NCBI RefSeq assembly: GCF_947494875.1
Contig: NZ_CANLWM010000002.1
Span: 310,001 to 374,000, forward strand
From: an uncultured Williamsia sp.
Lineage (GTDB): Bacteria; Actinomycetota; Actinomycetes; Mycobacteriales; Mycobacteriaceae
Reading direction: 5' to 3'
Length of the DNA stretch: 64,000 nt
The position numbers and the translations under genes are program-made. This document shows positions 26,735 to 36,745 of the stretch, piece after piece. The notes beneath the pieces are model-generated. The model saw only the letters and a program-made list of their open reading frames with translations, had not been told where the DNA came from and made no database searches. Each line of letters begins with the position of its first letter. Positions within the stretch are counted from its first letter, which is position 1.

Positions 26735-27802
26735 TCAGGCGGGACCCTTGCGCACGTAGAGAAGGCGGTCGCCGTCCTCGATGGCGTCGACCTCACTGTC
26801 GTCGACGCGGTACAGACGGCCGTCACGCACGACACCGAGCACGATGTCGACGAGGTGCTGCGGGCTGGCGCCGTGCTCGTCACGCTCGACGTCCCGCTCG
26901 GCGATGGCGTAGCCGGCGTCCGGGGTCAGCAGGTCCTCGATCACCTCGACGACGGCCGGGGTGGAGGTCGCGAGCCCCAGCAACCGCCCGGCGGTCTCCG
27001 ACGAGACGACGACCGAGTTCGCACCCGACTGTCGGATGAGGTGGGTGTTCTCCGCCTCCCGGATGGACGCGACGATCTTCGCGCGCGGTGCGAGTTCGCG
27101 CGCGGTGAGCGTGGCGAGAACAGCGGTGTCGTCGCGGTTGGTGGCGATGACGATCGACGCGGCGTGCTGAGCACCCGCAAGGCGCAACACATCCGAGCGC
27201 GTTGCGTCACCGCGGACGGTGACGAGACCCTCGGCGGCCGCGCCCTCCAGAACGGTCGGTTGCGAGTCGACGACGACGATCTCGGACGGCTTGGTCCCGT
27301 CGGCCACCATCGCGCGCACCGCGGTCTTGCCCTTCGTGCCGTATCCGACGACGACGGTGTGGTTGCGCACCTTGCTCCTCCAACGCTGGATCTTCAAAGC
27401 CTGCCGGGACCGTTCCGTGAGCACCTCGAGTGTGGTGCCGACCAGGACGATCAGGAACATCACGCGCAGCGGGGTGATGATCAGCACGTTGATGAGACGG
27501 GCCTCGGGGGTGAACGGGGTGATGTCGCCGTAGCCCGTCGTCGACAGCGACACCGTCGCGTAGTAGAGGCAGTCGAGGAACGAAAGCTCGTTGTCCTGGA
27601 CGTCCCGGTAGCCGCCGCGGTCGAGGTAGACGATGAACACCGCGGCGAACAACGCGAGGAGCGCGAACAGCACCCGCCGACTGATCGCCCGTACGGGGCT
27701 GGCCTGCATCTCCGGGATGCGGACGACGCCGACCAAGGCGTGGTCGGGCATGGCGGTGAGGTCGTCCGGACGCAGGCGGCGACGTAGGGGTCCAGGCATC
27801 AC
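26735..27802 (-). CDS. Two-TM potassium channel with RCK domain (Rv3200c-like)
   Basis: A 355-residue channel. Two membrane helices (residues 43-62 and about 108-128) flank the pore loop with the selectivity filter TTGYGD (88-93). The C-terminal RCK/TrkA-N domain starts VVVGYGTKGKTAV (about 148), followed by the C-terminal TrkA-C-like part. It belongs to the MthK-like class, gated by ions or nucleotides binding to the RCK ring. A further GTG/ATG choice at the start does not affect the domains. Confidence 0.92.
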   Translation of the reverse strand: MMPGPLRRRLRPDDLTAMPDHALVGVVRIPEMQASPVRAISRRVLFALLALFAAVFIVYLDRGGYRDVQDNELSFLDCLYYATVSLSTTGYGDITPFTPEARLINVLIITPLRVMFLIVLVGTTLEVLTERSRQALKIQRWRSKVRNHTVVVGYGTKGKTAVRAMVADGTKPSEIVVVDSQPTVLEGAAAEGLVTVRGDATRSDVLRLAGAQHAASIVIATNRDDTAVLATLTARELAPRAKIVASIREAENTHLIRQSGANSVVVSSETAGRLLGLATSTPAVVEVIEDLLTPDAGYAIAERDVERDEHGASPQHLVDIVLGVVRDGRLYRVDDSEVDAIEDGDRLLYVRKGPA

Positions 27803-27849
27803 GGGGACTCTAGCCCGACAGACGGCGGCGATCAGGCACAGTGGTGCGC

Positions 27850-28263
27850 ATGGCCACGCTCCTGGACAGACTCCCGACTCCCGCAGCCGTCCGCCGTCGG
27901 CGCATCGCCGAGCGCGACGCCCGGATCATGGGCGGCGCCCTGATCGGCATGGGTGTTCTGCACTTCGCCGTCCCCGCTCCGTTCGACTCGATCGTGCCGC
28001 CCGAGATCCCCGGCGACGCGCGCACTCTGACCTACGCGTCGGGCGCTGCCGAGGCCGCGATCGGTGCGGGGCTGCTCTACCCGCGCACCCGCCGCGTCGC
28101 GGCCACGGCCGCGGTCGCGTTGTTCGTCGCGGTCTTCCCGGCCAACGTGAACACGCTGCGACTGTTCAAGGACAAGCCGGTGCTGCTCGCCGGCGCCGCC
28201 GCACGGCTGCCGCTGCAGGTCCCGATGATCACGACGGCGCTGCGGATCCGTCGGGACTCCTGA
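27850..28263 (+). CDS. DoxX-like small membrane protein
   Basis: A 137-residue protein with about four membrane helices (IMGGALIGMGVLHFAVP, TYASGAAEAAIGAGLLYP, AATAAVALFVAVFPANV). The motif FPANVNTLRLFKDKP is like DoxX/DoxD-type quinone-linked membrane proteins. ATG at 27850 preferred over GTG codons at 27841 and 27844. Its last 35 bases overlap the 3' end of adnB on the other strand. Confidence 0.75.
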   Translation: MATLLDRLPTPAAVRRRRIAERDARIMGGALIGMGVLHFAVPAPFDSIVPPEIPGDARTLTYASGAAEAAIGAGLLYPRTRRVAATAAVALFVAVFPANVNTLRLFKDKPVLLAGAAARLPLQVPMITTALRIRRDS

Positions 28264-31200
28264 CCGCCAGCAGGCGCGCGAGGCCGTCACGGTCGGGCAG
28301 GTCGTCCGGCTCGACGGTGACGTCCGGCCGGACGTAGTGGAATGCGGCCCGGACGCGGTCGAGCGGTACACCCGAGAGTTCCGACCAGGCCACCCGGTAG
28401 GCCGCGAGCTGCACCTGCAGCGACGCGCGGTGCGCAGCGGCGGGCAGGGCCCCGGTCTTCCAGTCGACGACGATCGCCGACCCGTCGGGCTCGGTGAACA
28501 CCGCGTCGATCCGACCGCGCACGACGGTGTCCCCGACGACGGTCTCGAACGGCACCTCCACCTCGGTCGGCGTTCGTGATGCCCACTCCGACGCCAGGAA
28601 CGCCTCCCGCAGCAGCTCGAGGTCGGCGTCGGCGTCGTTCGATTCGTCTGCGGCACCGGGCAACTCGTCGGTGTCGAGCAGTCGGGTGGCCCCGAAACGT
28701 CGTTCGACCCACGCGTGGAACGCGGTGCCCCGGCGCGCGAGACGGTTCGGCTTGAACGGCATCGGCCGACGCAACCGACGCGCGAACGCCGCCTGGTCGC
28801 TGTCGAGTTCGACCAGTTCGCTCACCGAGAGGTGCTGCGGCAGCGCCACTTCGAGGTCGTAGACCGTCTCGGCGGCGCGTTCGGCGAGCAGTGCGTCCAC
28901 CTCACGTTCGAGGACGGTGATGTCGTCCTCGGGGTCCGGGTCGACCGTCATGTCGGCGCCGGGGGTGTCGAACAGTCCGGGCGCGCCACGGCGCCGCAGG
29001 GCCTCGCGCACCCGATCGGCGCCGGCGACGATCCGCGACCGGTGCTTGCCCAACGGATCGCGCGGCCACTCTTCGGTGATCGCGTGCTCGGCCAGCGGGT
29101 TGGTGGCCCCGTCGGCCGGGTCGTCGGCCCAGGTGACGATGCGCATGCCGGGATCGTCGGCCTCGCGCACGATCTCGGCGATCTCCACGAGGAAGTCCGA
29201 TGGACCCTTCGGCTTGTCGTGCTTGGCCGTCCACTGGTGACCGGACACCAGCAGCCGTCGCTGGGTGCGGGTGAGGGCGACGTACAGCAGTCGCCGGTCC
29301 TCCTCGAGTTTGCGGTCACGCAGTGCCTGCTTGTGCTCGTCGATGCGGTCGACGAGTTCCTTGCGGTCGTCGACGCCCTCGAGGCGCAGCGGCGGGAAGC
29401 CGACACCGGTGGCGTCGGCGAGATCGCCCCGCAGGTCGGCCGGGAGCTCGCGGGCGCTGCCCAGCCAGGTGCCGTCCGCCTTGCCGCCCGGGAAGATGTC
29501 GGTGCACACGTGCGGCAGCACGATGACCTCCCACTCAAGGCCCTTCGCCGCATGCATCGTGAGGATCTGCACGCGGTCGTCGGCGATCTCGACCGCACCC
29601 ATCTCGAGACCCTTCTCGACGGTGGCCGCCGAGTCCAGGAAGGCGAGCAGCCCCGACAGCGTCGCCGACGGCCGCTCGGCGTAGGTTGCCACGTGATCGG
29701 CGAAGGCGTCGAGGTGTTCACGCCCGGTGATGACCCCACGCATCCGGCGCGCCCGGACCTGGGTCTCGACGGCGACTCCCAGGGTGGCCTCGACGTCGGC
29801 GACGAGATCGGGCAGCGACTGTCCGATCCGGCGACGCAGGCCCTCGAGCATGTGCCCGAGGTCGACGATGCGTTTGTGGCCGGTCGGGCTGTACCGCGAC
29901 GCCTCTCCCGGGTCGGCGATGGCGTCACCGAGACCCGCCTGGTCCGCGCTGTCGGAGGGGAGCACCGCGTCGAGCGCGTCGTCGAGGGCGGCGACGGAGT
30001 CGACGGCTCCCCCGGCGCCGGGACCGCCCGCGACCGCGAGCTCCCGGGCACGCCGCCACAGCGCCGCGAGATCGGCGGCGCCCAACCGGAACCGCGCCCC
30101 GGTCAGCAGTCGCATCGCCGCCGTGCCGGCCATCGGGTCGGCCATGAGCCGCAGGGTCGCCACGATGTCCTGGATCTCGGGGACGAACAGCAGTCCGCCG
30201 ATCCCGACCACCTCCACGGGGACACCCCGCGCCTCCAGCTTCGCCGCCAGCGGCGCCGAGTCCTCGTTGCGGCGCACGAGGATCGCGGTGGTGGGAGGTG
30301 AGGCGCCGGCCTTCTCCGCGGCGTCGTACTCGCCGACGACCGCGTCGGCGATCCAGACGCGTTCGTCCTCGACCGTCTCGTGCAGCGCGACGTCGACGGT
30401 CCCCTCGGGGGCGTCGTCACGCGACCGCAGCACGCTGACGGGGATCCCCGCCGCCCGCAGGTCCCCGGACACGCGGTTCGCCAGCCGCAGCGCGGTTCTC
30501 GGGTTGCGCCAGCTCGTCAACAGCTCCCGACGCGGTGCCGGCGCACCGGACGCCGTCGGGAAGTCGGTGGCGAAACGCGGGAGGTTTGCGGCCGACGCGC
30601 CACGCCAGCCGTAGATCGACTGGATCGGGTCACCGACGGCCGTCACCGCGACGAGCGGGCGATCGGGTCCGGCCGGCCCACCGAACAACCGGGACAACAG
30701 GATCCGCTGGGAGTGGCCGGTGTCCTGGTACTCGTCGAGGAGGACCGCGCGGACGGTGGCCCGTTCGGCCTCGGCGACCTCGGGGTGGTCGCGCACCAGG
30801 CGCGCCGCGAGGGACATCTGGCTGCCGAAGTCCAGGACGTTCTGGCTGCGCATGGTGTCGGCGAGGCGTTGCACCAGCGGCACGAGCCGATGCCGTTCGG
30901 CGACGACCTCCTGCATGTCGCGCAGCGCCTTCGCCGGCTCGGCGCGTTGTCGCGGGCCGGGTGGGAGCGTGTCGATGAGACGGTGCAGTTCCGTCCCGCT
31001 CGCCGCGATCGCGGTGAGGTCGACGAGATGCTCGGCGGCGTCGGAGTACAGCGACAGCACCGATTCCGTGACGCCCTGCGGTGTCTTCGTGGTCTCGAGG
31101 TCGTCGGTCCAGCCGCCGACCACCTCGAAGGCGACCTGCCACAGCTCGGTCTCCGACAGCAGCGTCGACGCCGGCTCCACCGGCAGTAGCAGCCCGTGGT

Positions 31201-31618
31201 CGGCGATGAGGCGCCCTGCGTAGGCGTGATAGGTGCTGACCTCGGGATCGGCCGCCCGCAGCACGGCCCGTGTCGTCCCGTCGGGGTCCCAGTGCAGCAT
31301 CGCCGACGACGCGGCGAGCATCGCCAGGCGGCGGCGGATGCGCGCGGCGAGTTCGGCCGCGGCCTTGCGGGTGAAGGTGAGTCCGGTGATCTCGTCGGGC
31401 GACACCATGCGGTTGGCGACGAGCCACACGACGCGCGCCGCCATGGTCTCTGTCTTGCCCGCCCCGGCGCCGGCCACGACGAGCAGCGGCTCCATCGGCG
31501 CCTCGATCACCGCGACCTGTTCGTCGGTCGGTGGCGGGAGACCCAGTGCGGCCGAGAGGCTGCGGGCCGAGATCGTCGACCGTCGGCTGAACGCTCCCGA
31601 GGTCAGGACGTCAGTCAT
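28229..31618 (-). CDS. adnB: AdnB helicase-nuclease subunit
   Basis: A 1129-residue fusion of a UvrD-like motor with a C-terminal RecB-family nuclease. Walker A is VVAGAGAGKTE (Lys55), motif II is the canonical LLDEYQDTGHSQ, and ALTRTQRRLLVSGH is motif VI. The nuclease motif IVVDWKTG has Asp1052 and Lys1054. AdnAB is the mycobacterial motor-nuclease that resects double-strand breaks in place of RecBCD, and AdnB is the lead ATPase. The start overlaps the adnA stop by 8 bases, so the subunits are made together. Confidence 0.94.
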   Translation of the reverse strand: MTDVLTSGAFSRRSTISARSLSAALGLPPPTDEQVAVIEAPMEPLLVVAGAGAGKTETMAARVVWLVANRMVSPDEITGLTFTRKAAAELAARIRRRLAMLAASSAMLHWDPDGTTRAVLRAADPEVSTYHAYAGRLIADHGLLLPVEPASTLLSETELWQVAFEVVGGWTDDLETTKTPQGVTESVLSLYSDAAEHLVDLTAIAASGTELHRLIDTLPPGPRQRAEPAKALRDMQEVVAERHRLVPLVQRLADTMRSQNVLDFGSQMSLAARLVRDHPEVAEAERATVRAVLLDEYQDTGHSQRILLSRLFGGPAGPDRPLVAVTAVGDPIQSIYGWRGASAANLPRFATDFPTASGAPAPRRELLTSWRNPRTALRLANRVSGDLRAAGIPVSVLRSRDDAPEGTVDVALHETVEDERVWIADAVVGEYDAAEKAGASPPTTAILVRRNEDSAPLAAKLEARGVPVEVVGIGGLLFVPEIQDIVATLRLMADPMAGTAAMRLLTGARFRLGAADLAALWRRARELAVAGGPGAGGAVDSVAALDDALDAVLPSDSADQAGLGDAIADPGEASRYSPTGHKRIVDLGHMLEGLRRRIGQSLPDLVADVEATLGVAVETQVRARRMRGVITGREHLDAFADHVATYAERPSATLSGLLAFLDSAATVEKGLEMGAVEIADDRVQILTMHAAKGLEWEVIVLPHVCTDIFPGGKADGTWLGSARELPADLRGDLADATGVGFPPLRLEGVDDRKELVDRIDEHKQALRDRKLEEDRRLLYVALTRTQRRLLVSGHQWTAKHDKPKGPSDFLVEIAEIVREADDPGMRIVTWADDPADGATNPLAEHAITEEWPRDPLGKHRSRIVAGADRVREALRRRGAPGLFDTPGADMTVDPDPEDDITVLEREVDALLAERAAETVYDLEVALPQHLSVSELVELDSDQAAFARRLRRPMPFKPNRLARRGTAFHAWVERRFGATRLLDTDELPGAADESNDADADLELLREAFLASEWASRTPTEVEVPFETVVGDTVVRGRIDAVFTEPDGSAIVVDWKTGALPAAAHRASLQVQLAAYRVAWSELSGVPLDRVRAAFHYVRPDVTVEPDDLPDRDGLARLLAVRSPDGSAAPS

Positions 31619-34600
31619 CGGTCACCGCCTTCCCGGCCGACGACGCCGGGCACGACGCGGTGAGCGGGCAGCGCACGCAGCCGGGGTTGACGGTGGCGAG
31701 GAACGTCGGGCCGGCGCTGCGGCGCGCCGCGTCCCGCACCAGCCGGGTCCACTCGGCGATGTGGTCGGCGGTCAGCGGCGGTTGCACGCGCTCGGCGGCG
31801 CCGGTCGTCCTGTTCGAGGACGAGACGTACACGAGCCGTCCCCCACCGGGTTCCGTCCGCGGCACGCCCTCGACGCCGCCGAGGTGCACCGCGAGCTGGT
31901 AGGTCGCGAGCTGGGGGTGTTCGGCGGCGTCGTCCTTGCTGATCGGCGTCTTCCCGGTCTTGACGTCGACGATGACGGGCCGCCCCTGGGCGTCCCGCTC
32001 GAGACGGTCGATACGTCCCCTGATCCGCACGGCGGCGTCGGAGGGGTCGTCGGGGTCGGGGGGCAGGACGACGTCGACGTCGACCTCGACGCCGATCTCC
32101 TCGAGATCCCCGCGGGACCGTTCGAGCCACGTGCCGAAGTGGTCGAGCATGGACTCGACGCGGGTGAGTTCGTGCGTGGAGTACCACTGTGCGCCGACGT
32201 CGACCTGATCCCAGATGCGACGCAGCGACGCCGTCACCTCGTCCGGCGGGATCCGACCTGCAAGGGCCTGCACCAGGGTGTGCACGACGGTGCCGGCCAC
32301 CGCGGGCGCGGAGTCCCCGTCGCGGCCCCCGGCCCGTTCGAACATCCACCGCAGCGAGCACCGGTGCACGGCCTCGACGCTCGACGGTGAGACCGTGATC
32401 GGTCCGCGGGACGGATCCCACAGCGGCGCATCGGTACTCGGCTCGGCGATGCCGAACCAGTCGTCGGGGTGGGCGCCGGGGACACCGGCGTCGGCGAGGC
32501 GCGCGAGCATCTCGGCGACGCGGGGGTCGGGGTCGTCGGCGCTCACCCGCGCCCGCAACGCCGCCACGATCGACGGCAACGACAACGTGCGGCGCACCGC
32601 CGGCGCCACCTCCAGGAGGCCGTCGGCGGAGACGACGGGCGTGTCGGTCTCGGGCTCGTCGCCGGCGAGGACCGCCGCGAGCTCGACGAGGAACCGCGAC
32701 GGGGCCGCGTCACCGCTGCCGTCGTCCACGGCGGTCACGAGCAGTCGTCGGCGGGCCCGGGAGCAGGCCACGAGGAACAGCCGGCGTTCGTCGGCGACGG
32801 CGACAGCGGTGCGCGAGATGGTGTCGAGGCCGTCGACCGCCACACCGTCGAGGAGGTCGACGAGAGCGGATGTACCGAGGATGCCGCCGCGACTGCGCAG
32901 CGAGGGCCACAGGCCGTCCTGGACGCCGGCCACGGCGACGACGTCCCACTCCCGCCCCGCCGCACTGTGCGCGGACACGATGGTGACCGCGTCGGCGCCA
33001 CCCGTCCGCCGCGGGGCGTCGCCGGCGATCCGCAGCGCGCACACGTGGTCGACGAAGGCGTCGACCCCGGCGGCGGGCAGGTTGTCGGTGAAACCGGCGG
33101 CGACGTCGAACAGGGCGACCACCGCGTCGAGGTCACGGTCGGCCTGATCGGCGGCGGGACCACCCCGCAGGGCGGTCGCCGACCACCGGCGGGCCAGCCC
33201 GGTCGCGTCCCAGGCGGCCCACAGCACGTCCTCCACCCCGCCCCCGCGGCGGTGTTCGCGCCGCGCGGCACGGACGACGTCGCGGACGCGGACCAGGGGT
33301 GCGCGTTCGGGCGCGGTCAGCGCGTCGAGACGCGCCGCGGCGTCGGCTCCGGTCGGCGTGTCGAGGTCGTCGGCGAGGACCGCGACGATGACGTCCACCG
33401 AATCCGTCACGGACACCGCCGGTTCCGCGTCGAGGCTGCGCCGCAGTCCGCGGCGGAGGCGACGCACGGACGTCGGGTCGGCACCGCCGATCGGTCCGGA
33501 CAGCAGGGCCAGCGCCTCGTCCCCGTCTATCGACCCGTCGACGGCGCGCAGCACCGACAGCAACGCCGCGACGGACCGCTGCTTGTGCAGCGGCAGTTCG
33601 GAGGCCGGCGTGACCACGGGCACCCCGGTCGCCCGCAGCGCCCGGCGCAGGGCCGCGGCCGATCGCGCCACGGACCGCGTCACGATCGCCATCTGCGACC
33701 AGGGCACGCCCTCGAAGACGTGCGCACGGCGGAGCGCGTCGGCGATCGCGGTGGCCTCCTTCGCCGCCGACGCGTAGGACTCCACACGCACCGGCGCGCC
33801 GGCCCCGAGGACGCTCATCGCGGGCCGCTCGTCGTCCGGGTGGTCCCCGGGGCGACGTGCAGGGCGATGCGCCCCGGGCAGTCGCGCGGCGATGGCGTCG
33901 ATGACGGCGGTGATCTCCGGGCTCGCGCGGCGGTCGGTGGACAGGACGATGTCCTGTGAGGAGCCGGCGTCGACGAGGTCGTCGAGGAAGCGGGGCGTGG
34001 CGCCGCGGAACGCGAACACCGTCTGGTCGCGGTCGCCGGCGACGACGGTCTCGGCAGCCCCGATCCCGATGAGGCGGACGAGGTCCGCCGCCTGCGGGTC
34101 GAGGTGGTGCGCGTCGTCGACGAGGAGGTGTCGGATGCGCGCGCGTTCGCCGGCCAGCAGGGCGTCGTCGGTGGACAACGCGGTGAGGGCCGACCCGATG
34201 AGTTCGGCGGCGTCGACCGCGGGCGAGGTGGCCTGCGGTGACGCCGATCCGACGGCGGCGCGCAGCAGCGTGGTCTGCTCGTACTGGCGGTAGGCGATGC
34301 CCGCGGCGACCCATTCGTCGCGGCCGTGGGCGCGACCGAGGGTGATGAGTCGCTCCGGCCCGACGCCTCGTTCGGCCGCGCGCATGATCAGGTCGCGTAG
34401 CGCCTGCGCGAAGCCGTCGGTGTGCAGGGCGGGCCGCAACCGTTCGGGCCAGTCGCGTGCGCCGTCGGCGATGTCACCGGCGAGGAGCTCACGCAGGACG
34501 GCGTCCTGTTCGGATCCCGTGATGAGCCGCGGTGGGGGGTTGCCGTTCGCCGAGGCCTGCAGGCGCAGGACGGCGAACGCGTAGGAGTGCACGGTCCGGA

Positions 34601-34979
34601 CGAGGGGTTCGCGGGTGGAGGAGCGCGCGGCGTCCCGATCGGGACGGGCGAGGACGCGTCGGGTGATCTCCTCGCGCAGCCGGACCGCAGCGCGGCGATC
34701 GGAGGCCAGGAGCACCACGGATTCCGGGTCCGCGCCGGCCGCGGTCAGTCGGGACACGGCGACGTCGACGACGAGCGCCGTCTTGCCCGTGCCGGGCCCG
34801 CCGGTGATGCGGATGGGCTGCCAGCCGCGACCCTCCCCGGGCAGCGGCGCAGCGACGAGTCGCGCGGCGGCGCCGTCCCAGGTGCGAGCGGTCGGCTCGG
34901 CGTGGGCTGCGGCGACCAGTGTCGCGGGGACCTCGACCCGCCGTCGCGAGCGAGTGTCCTGCGGCGACCCGTCGTACAT
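31611..34979 (-). CDS. adnA: AdnA helicase-nuclease subunit
   Basis: A 1122-residue partner of AdnB. Walker A is ITGGPGTGKTAL (Lys66), but motif II reads LLVDDAHHLDP rather than DExQ, so the motor looks degenerate. The C-terminal nuclease has VIVDVKTGKTP. Three cysteines near the end (Cys1101, Cys1104, Cys1110 in GCVRCPLTASC) and one about 260 residues earlier (HRCSLRW) form the AddB-type iron-sulfur pattern. Start at 34979; 131 bases separate it from the divergent lipV-like gene. Confidence 0.94.
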   Translation of the reverse strand: MYDGSPQDTRSRRRVEVPATLVAAAHAEPTARTWDGAAARLVAAPLPGEGRGWQPIRITGGPGTGKTALVVDVAVSRLTAAGADPESVVLLASDRRAAVRLREEITRRVLARPDRDAARSSTREPLVRTVHSYAFAVLRLQASANGNPPPRLITGSEQDAVLRELLAGDIADGARDWPERLRPALHTDGFAQALRDLIMRAAERGVGPERLITLGRAHGRDEWVAAGIAYRQYEQTTLLRAAVGSASPQATSPAVDAAELIGSALTALSTDDALLAGERARIRHLLVDDAHHLDPQAADLVRLIGIGAAETVVAGDRDQTVFAFRGATPRFLDDLVDAGSSQDIVLSTDRRASPEITAVIDAIAARLPGAHRPARRPGDHPDDERPAMSVLGAGAPVRVESYASAAKEATAIADALRRAHVFEGVPWSQMAIVTRSVARSAAALRRALRATGVPVVTPASELPLHKQRSVAALLSVLRAVDGSIDGDEALALLSGPIGGADPTSVRRLRRGLRRSLDAEPAVSVTDSVDVIVAVLADDLDTPTGADAAARLDALTAPERAPLVRVRDVVRAARREHRRGGGVEDVLWAAWDATGLARRWSATALRGGPAADQADRDLDAVVALFDVAAGFTDNLPAAGVDAFVDHVCALRIAGDAPRRTGGADAVTIVSAHSAAGREWDVVAVAGVQDGLWPSLRSRGGILGTSALVDLLDGVAVDGLDTISRTAVAVADERRLFLVACSRARRRLLVTAVDDGSGDAAPSRFLVELAAVLAGDEPETDTPVVSADGLLEVAPAVRRTLSLPSIVAALRARVSADDPDPRVAEMLARLADAGVPGAHPDDWFGIAEPSTDAPLWDPSRGPITVSPSSVEAVHRCSLRWMFERAGGRDGDSAPAVAGTVVHTLVQALAGRIPPDEVTASLRRIWDQVDVGAQWYSTHELTRVESMLDHFGTWLERSRGDLEEIGVEVDVDVVLPPDPDDPSDAAVRIRGRIDRLERDAQGRPVIVDVKTGKTPISKDDAAEHPQLATYQLAVHLGGVEGVPRTEPGGGRLVYVSSSNRTTGAAERVQPPLTADHIAEWTRLVRDAARRSAGPTFLATVNPGCVRCPLTASCPASSAGKAVTDD

Positions 34980-35110
34980 GGCAGACCTCCTCCCGTGCGG
35001 TCGACACCGATCAGATCACCCGCCACCGACAGCCGCCGCAGCCGGTGCCAGAACCGTTCCACACGATCCCTCTCCCCGCGCGCGACGGCCGCCCGGCATG
35101 ATCGGGCCCC

Positions 35111-35899
35111 ATGACGACGATGGCGGTGACCACCTTCGGACCGGCCGACGGAGAGACCGTGCTGGTGGTGCACGGGGTGACCGGGCACGGTCGTCGGTGG
35201 CGGCCCCTCGCGGAGGATCATCTGCCCGAGGTGCGGATCGTCGCGCCCGATCTGCTCGGACACGGGCACTCGTCGTGGGCGGCGCCGTGGACGATCGAGC
35301 GGCAGGTCGCGGGTCTCGTCGAGGTGCTCGACGAGCACACGTCGGGACCGGTCGTGGTCGTCGGGCATTCCTACGGTGGAGCGCTGGCGCTGGCGCTGGC
35401 GGCCACCGCGCCCGGGCGCGTCCGCGGCCTGGTGTTGCTGGACCCCGCCGTCGACCTCGACGGGGACCGCATGGCCGACGCCGCCGCGTCGACCCTCGAC
35501 TCCTGGTACGTCCGCGACCGTCAGGACGCCTGGGACCGCAAGCGTGCGGAGTCGTGGTGGGAGGTCGACGACGCCGTCCTCGCCGAGGAGATCGAGACGC
35601 ATCTGCTCCCGACCGGCGACGGACGATGGACATGGCGGCTGCATCCCGGGGCCATCATGACGACGTGGAGCGAACTCGCGCGGCCGTTCGCGCTCCCCGA
35701 GGCGGGCGTGGAGACCGCGATGATCGTCGCGGACAAGGTCCAACCGCCGTATTCCTCGGCCGATTTCGTCGCCGCACTCACCGAGCGTCTCGGTGACCGG
35801 CTGACGATCCACCACGAGGACTGCGACCACATGGTCCCGTTGTCCCGGCCCGAGCTGACCGCCGCGACGATCCGGGATGTCCTCGCCCGCACCGCCTGA
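35111..35899 (+). CDS. Alpha/beta hydrolase (LipV-like)
   Basis: A 262-residue alpha/beta hydrolase. HGVTGHGRRW forms the oxyanion loop, the nucleophile Ser87 sits in VVGHSYGGALAL, and HEDCDHMVPLS supplies the catalytic His. It sits beside adnA as Rv3203 (lipV) does in M. tuberculosis, so it is probably the orthologue, an esterase or lipase. No signal peptide, so cytoplasmic. Confidence 0.85.
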   Translation: MTTMAVTTFGPADGETVLVVHGVTGHGRRWRPLAEDHLPEVRIVAPDLLGHGHSSWAAPWTIERQVAGLVEVLDEHTSGPVVVVGHSYGGALALALAATAPGRVRGLVLLDPAVDLDGDRMADAAASTLDSWYVRDRQDAWDRKRAESWWEVDDAVLAEEIETHLLPTGDGRWTWRLHPGAIMTTWSELARPFALPEAGVETAMIVADKVQPPYSSADFVAALTERLGDRLTIHHEDCDHMVPLSRPELTAATIRDVLARTA

Positions 35900-35913
35900 G
35901 GACACGCCCCACC

Positions 35914-36045
35914 CGTCGAGTGGGCGCTCGGACGCGTCGAGTGGGCACCAGGCGCCCACTCGAACGCTCCTGCCGCCCACTCGACGTCTCCTGCCGCCCA
36001 CTCGACGTGGGGGTGACGGGGGAAACGGACGTGGGGGTGACGGCG
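35914..36045. repeat. Intergenic repeat: CGTCGAGTGGGC and its complement
   Basis: The 12-mer CGTCGAGTGGGC occurs forward at 35914 and 35935 and inverted (GCCCACTCGA-type) at 35954, 35975 and 35996; the last two are a 21-bp direct repeat. A second 14-mer, CGTGGGGGTGACGG, occurs twice (about 36006 and 36030). The segment lies between two convergent genes and could form several stem-loops, so it may also end transcription. Confidence 0.75.
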
Positions 36046-36052
36046 GGGCGTG

Positions 36053-36745
36053 TCAAGGATGGGCGGTGAGGGCCTCGGCGTCCGCGCGGAAGTGGGCGGC
36101 GATCAGGTCGGCCATCGCGTCGTCGGCGCCGAGCGGCTCGGCGACGGCATCCGCGCCCGCCCCCGACAGCCTCGTGTGGAACAGACCCGGCGCCAACAGG
36201 TACGCCGCGACGACGACACGCCGCGCGCCGCGTCCCCGCGCGGCCTCGACCGCCTCGGCGACGGTGGGCGATGCCGTTGCGACGTAGCCGATCTCGACGG
36301 GCGCATCGACGAGGACCGAGAGCTGGTCGGCGGCAGTGCGCACATCGGCGAGCGCGTCGGGATCCGACGATCCCGCCGCCGCGAGCACGACGTCGTCACC
36401 CGGGCGCCACCCGGCTGCGTACAGCCGCGCCAGCAGGACGTGTGCGATCGCGGGATCGGGGCCGAGCGCCCGCGTGACCCTCACGTCCGACCGTCCAATC
36501 CGCGCCACGTGCTCGGGGATGTCGACGCGGACGTGGTAGCCGGAGGCGAGGAACGCCGGCATCAGCACGGCCGGACCGTCGATCTCGTCGAGGACCTCCG
36601 ACGGTGTCGGACCGAGGACGTCGACGAACGCCACGCGGACCGGGCCGACACGCTCGGACACCTTCTCGGCGAGACGCGCGACGGTCCCGACGCCGACGGT
36701 CGACCGGGTGCCGTGGGCGACGAGCACGAGGGTCGGGTCGGTCAT
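36053..36745 (-). CDS. Sirohydrochlorin chelatase (CbiX/SirB type)
   Basis: A 230-residue protein with two CbiX-like halves. Catalytic His sites are in VLVAHGTRS (residue 11) and in FLASGYHVRVDIP. It inserts ferrous iron into sirohydrochlorin to finish siroheme, the cofactor of NirB encoded in the same operon, so its presence here fits supply on demand. The ATG overlaps the nnaR-like stop (ATGA). The annotation as a cobalt chelatase is possible but context favours iron. Confidence 0.88.
   Translation of the reverse strand: MTDPTLVLVAHGTRSTVGVGTVARLAEKVSERVGPVRVAFVDVLGPTPSEVLDEIDGPAVLMPAFLASGYHVRVDIPEHVARIGRSDVRVTRALGPDPAIAHVLLARLYAAGWRPGDDVVLAAAGSSDPDALADVRTAADQLSVLVDAPVEIGYVATASPTVAEAVEAARGRGARRVVVAAYLLAPGLFHTRLSGAGADAVAEPLGADDAMADLIAAHFRADAEALTAHP

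Noticed and set aside
28715-30301. 528-codon plus-strand frame opposite adnB
   Set aside because: Shadow frame of adnB without start context or homology.
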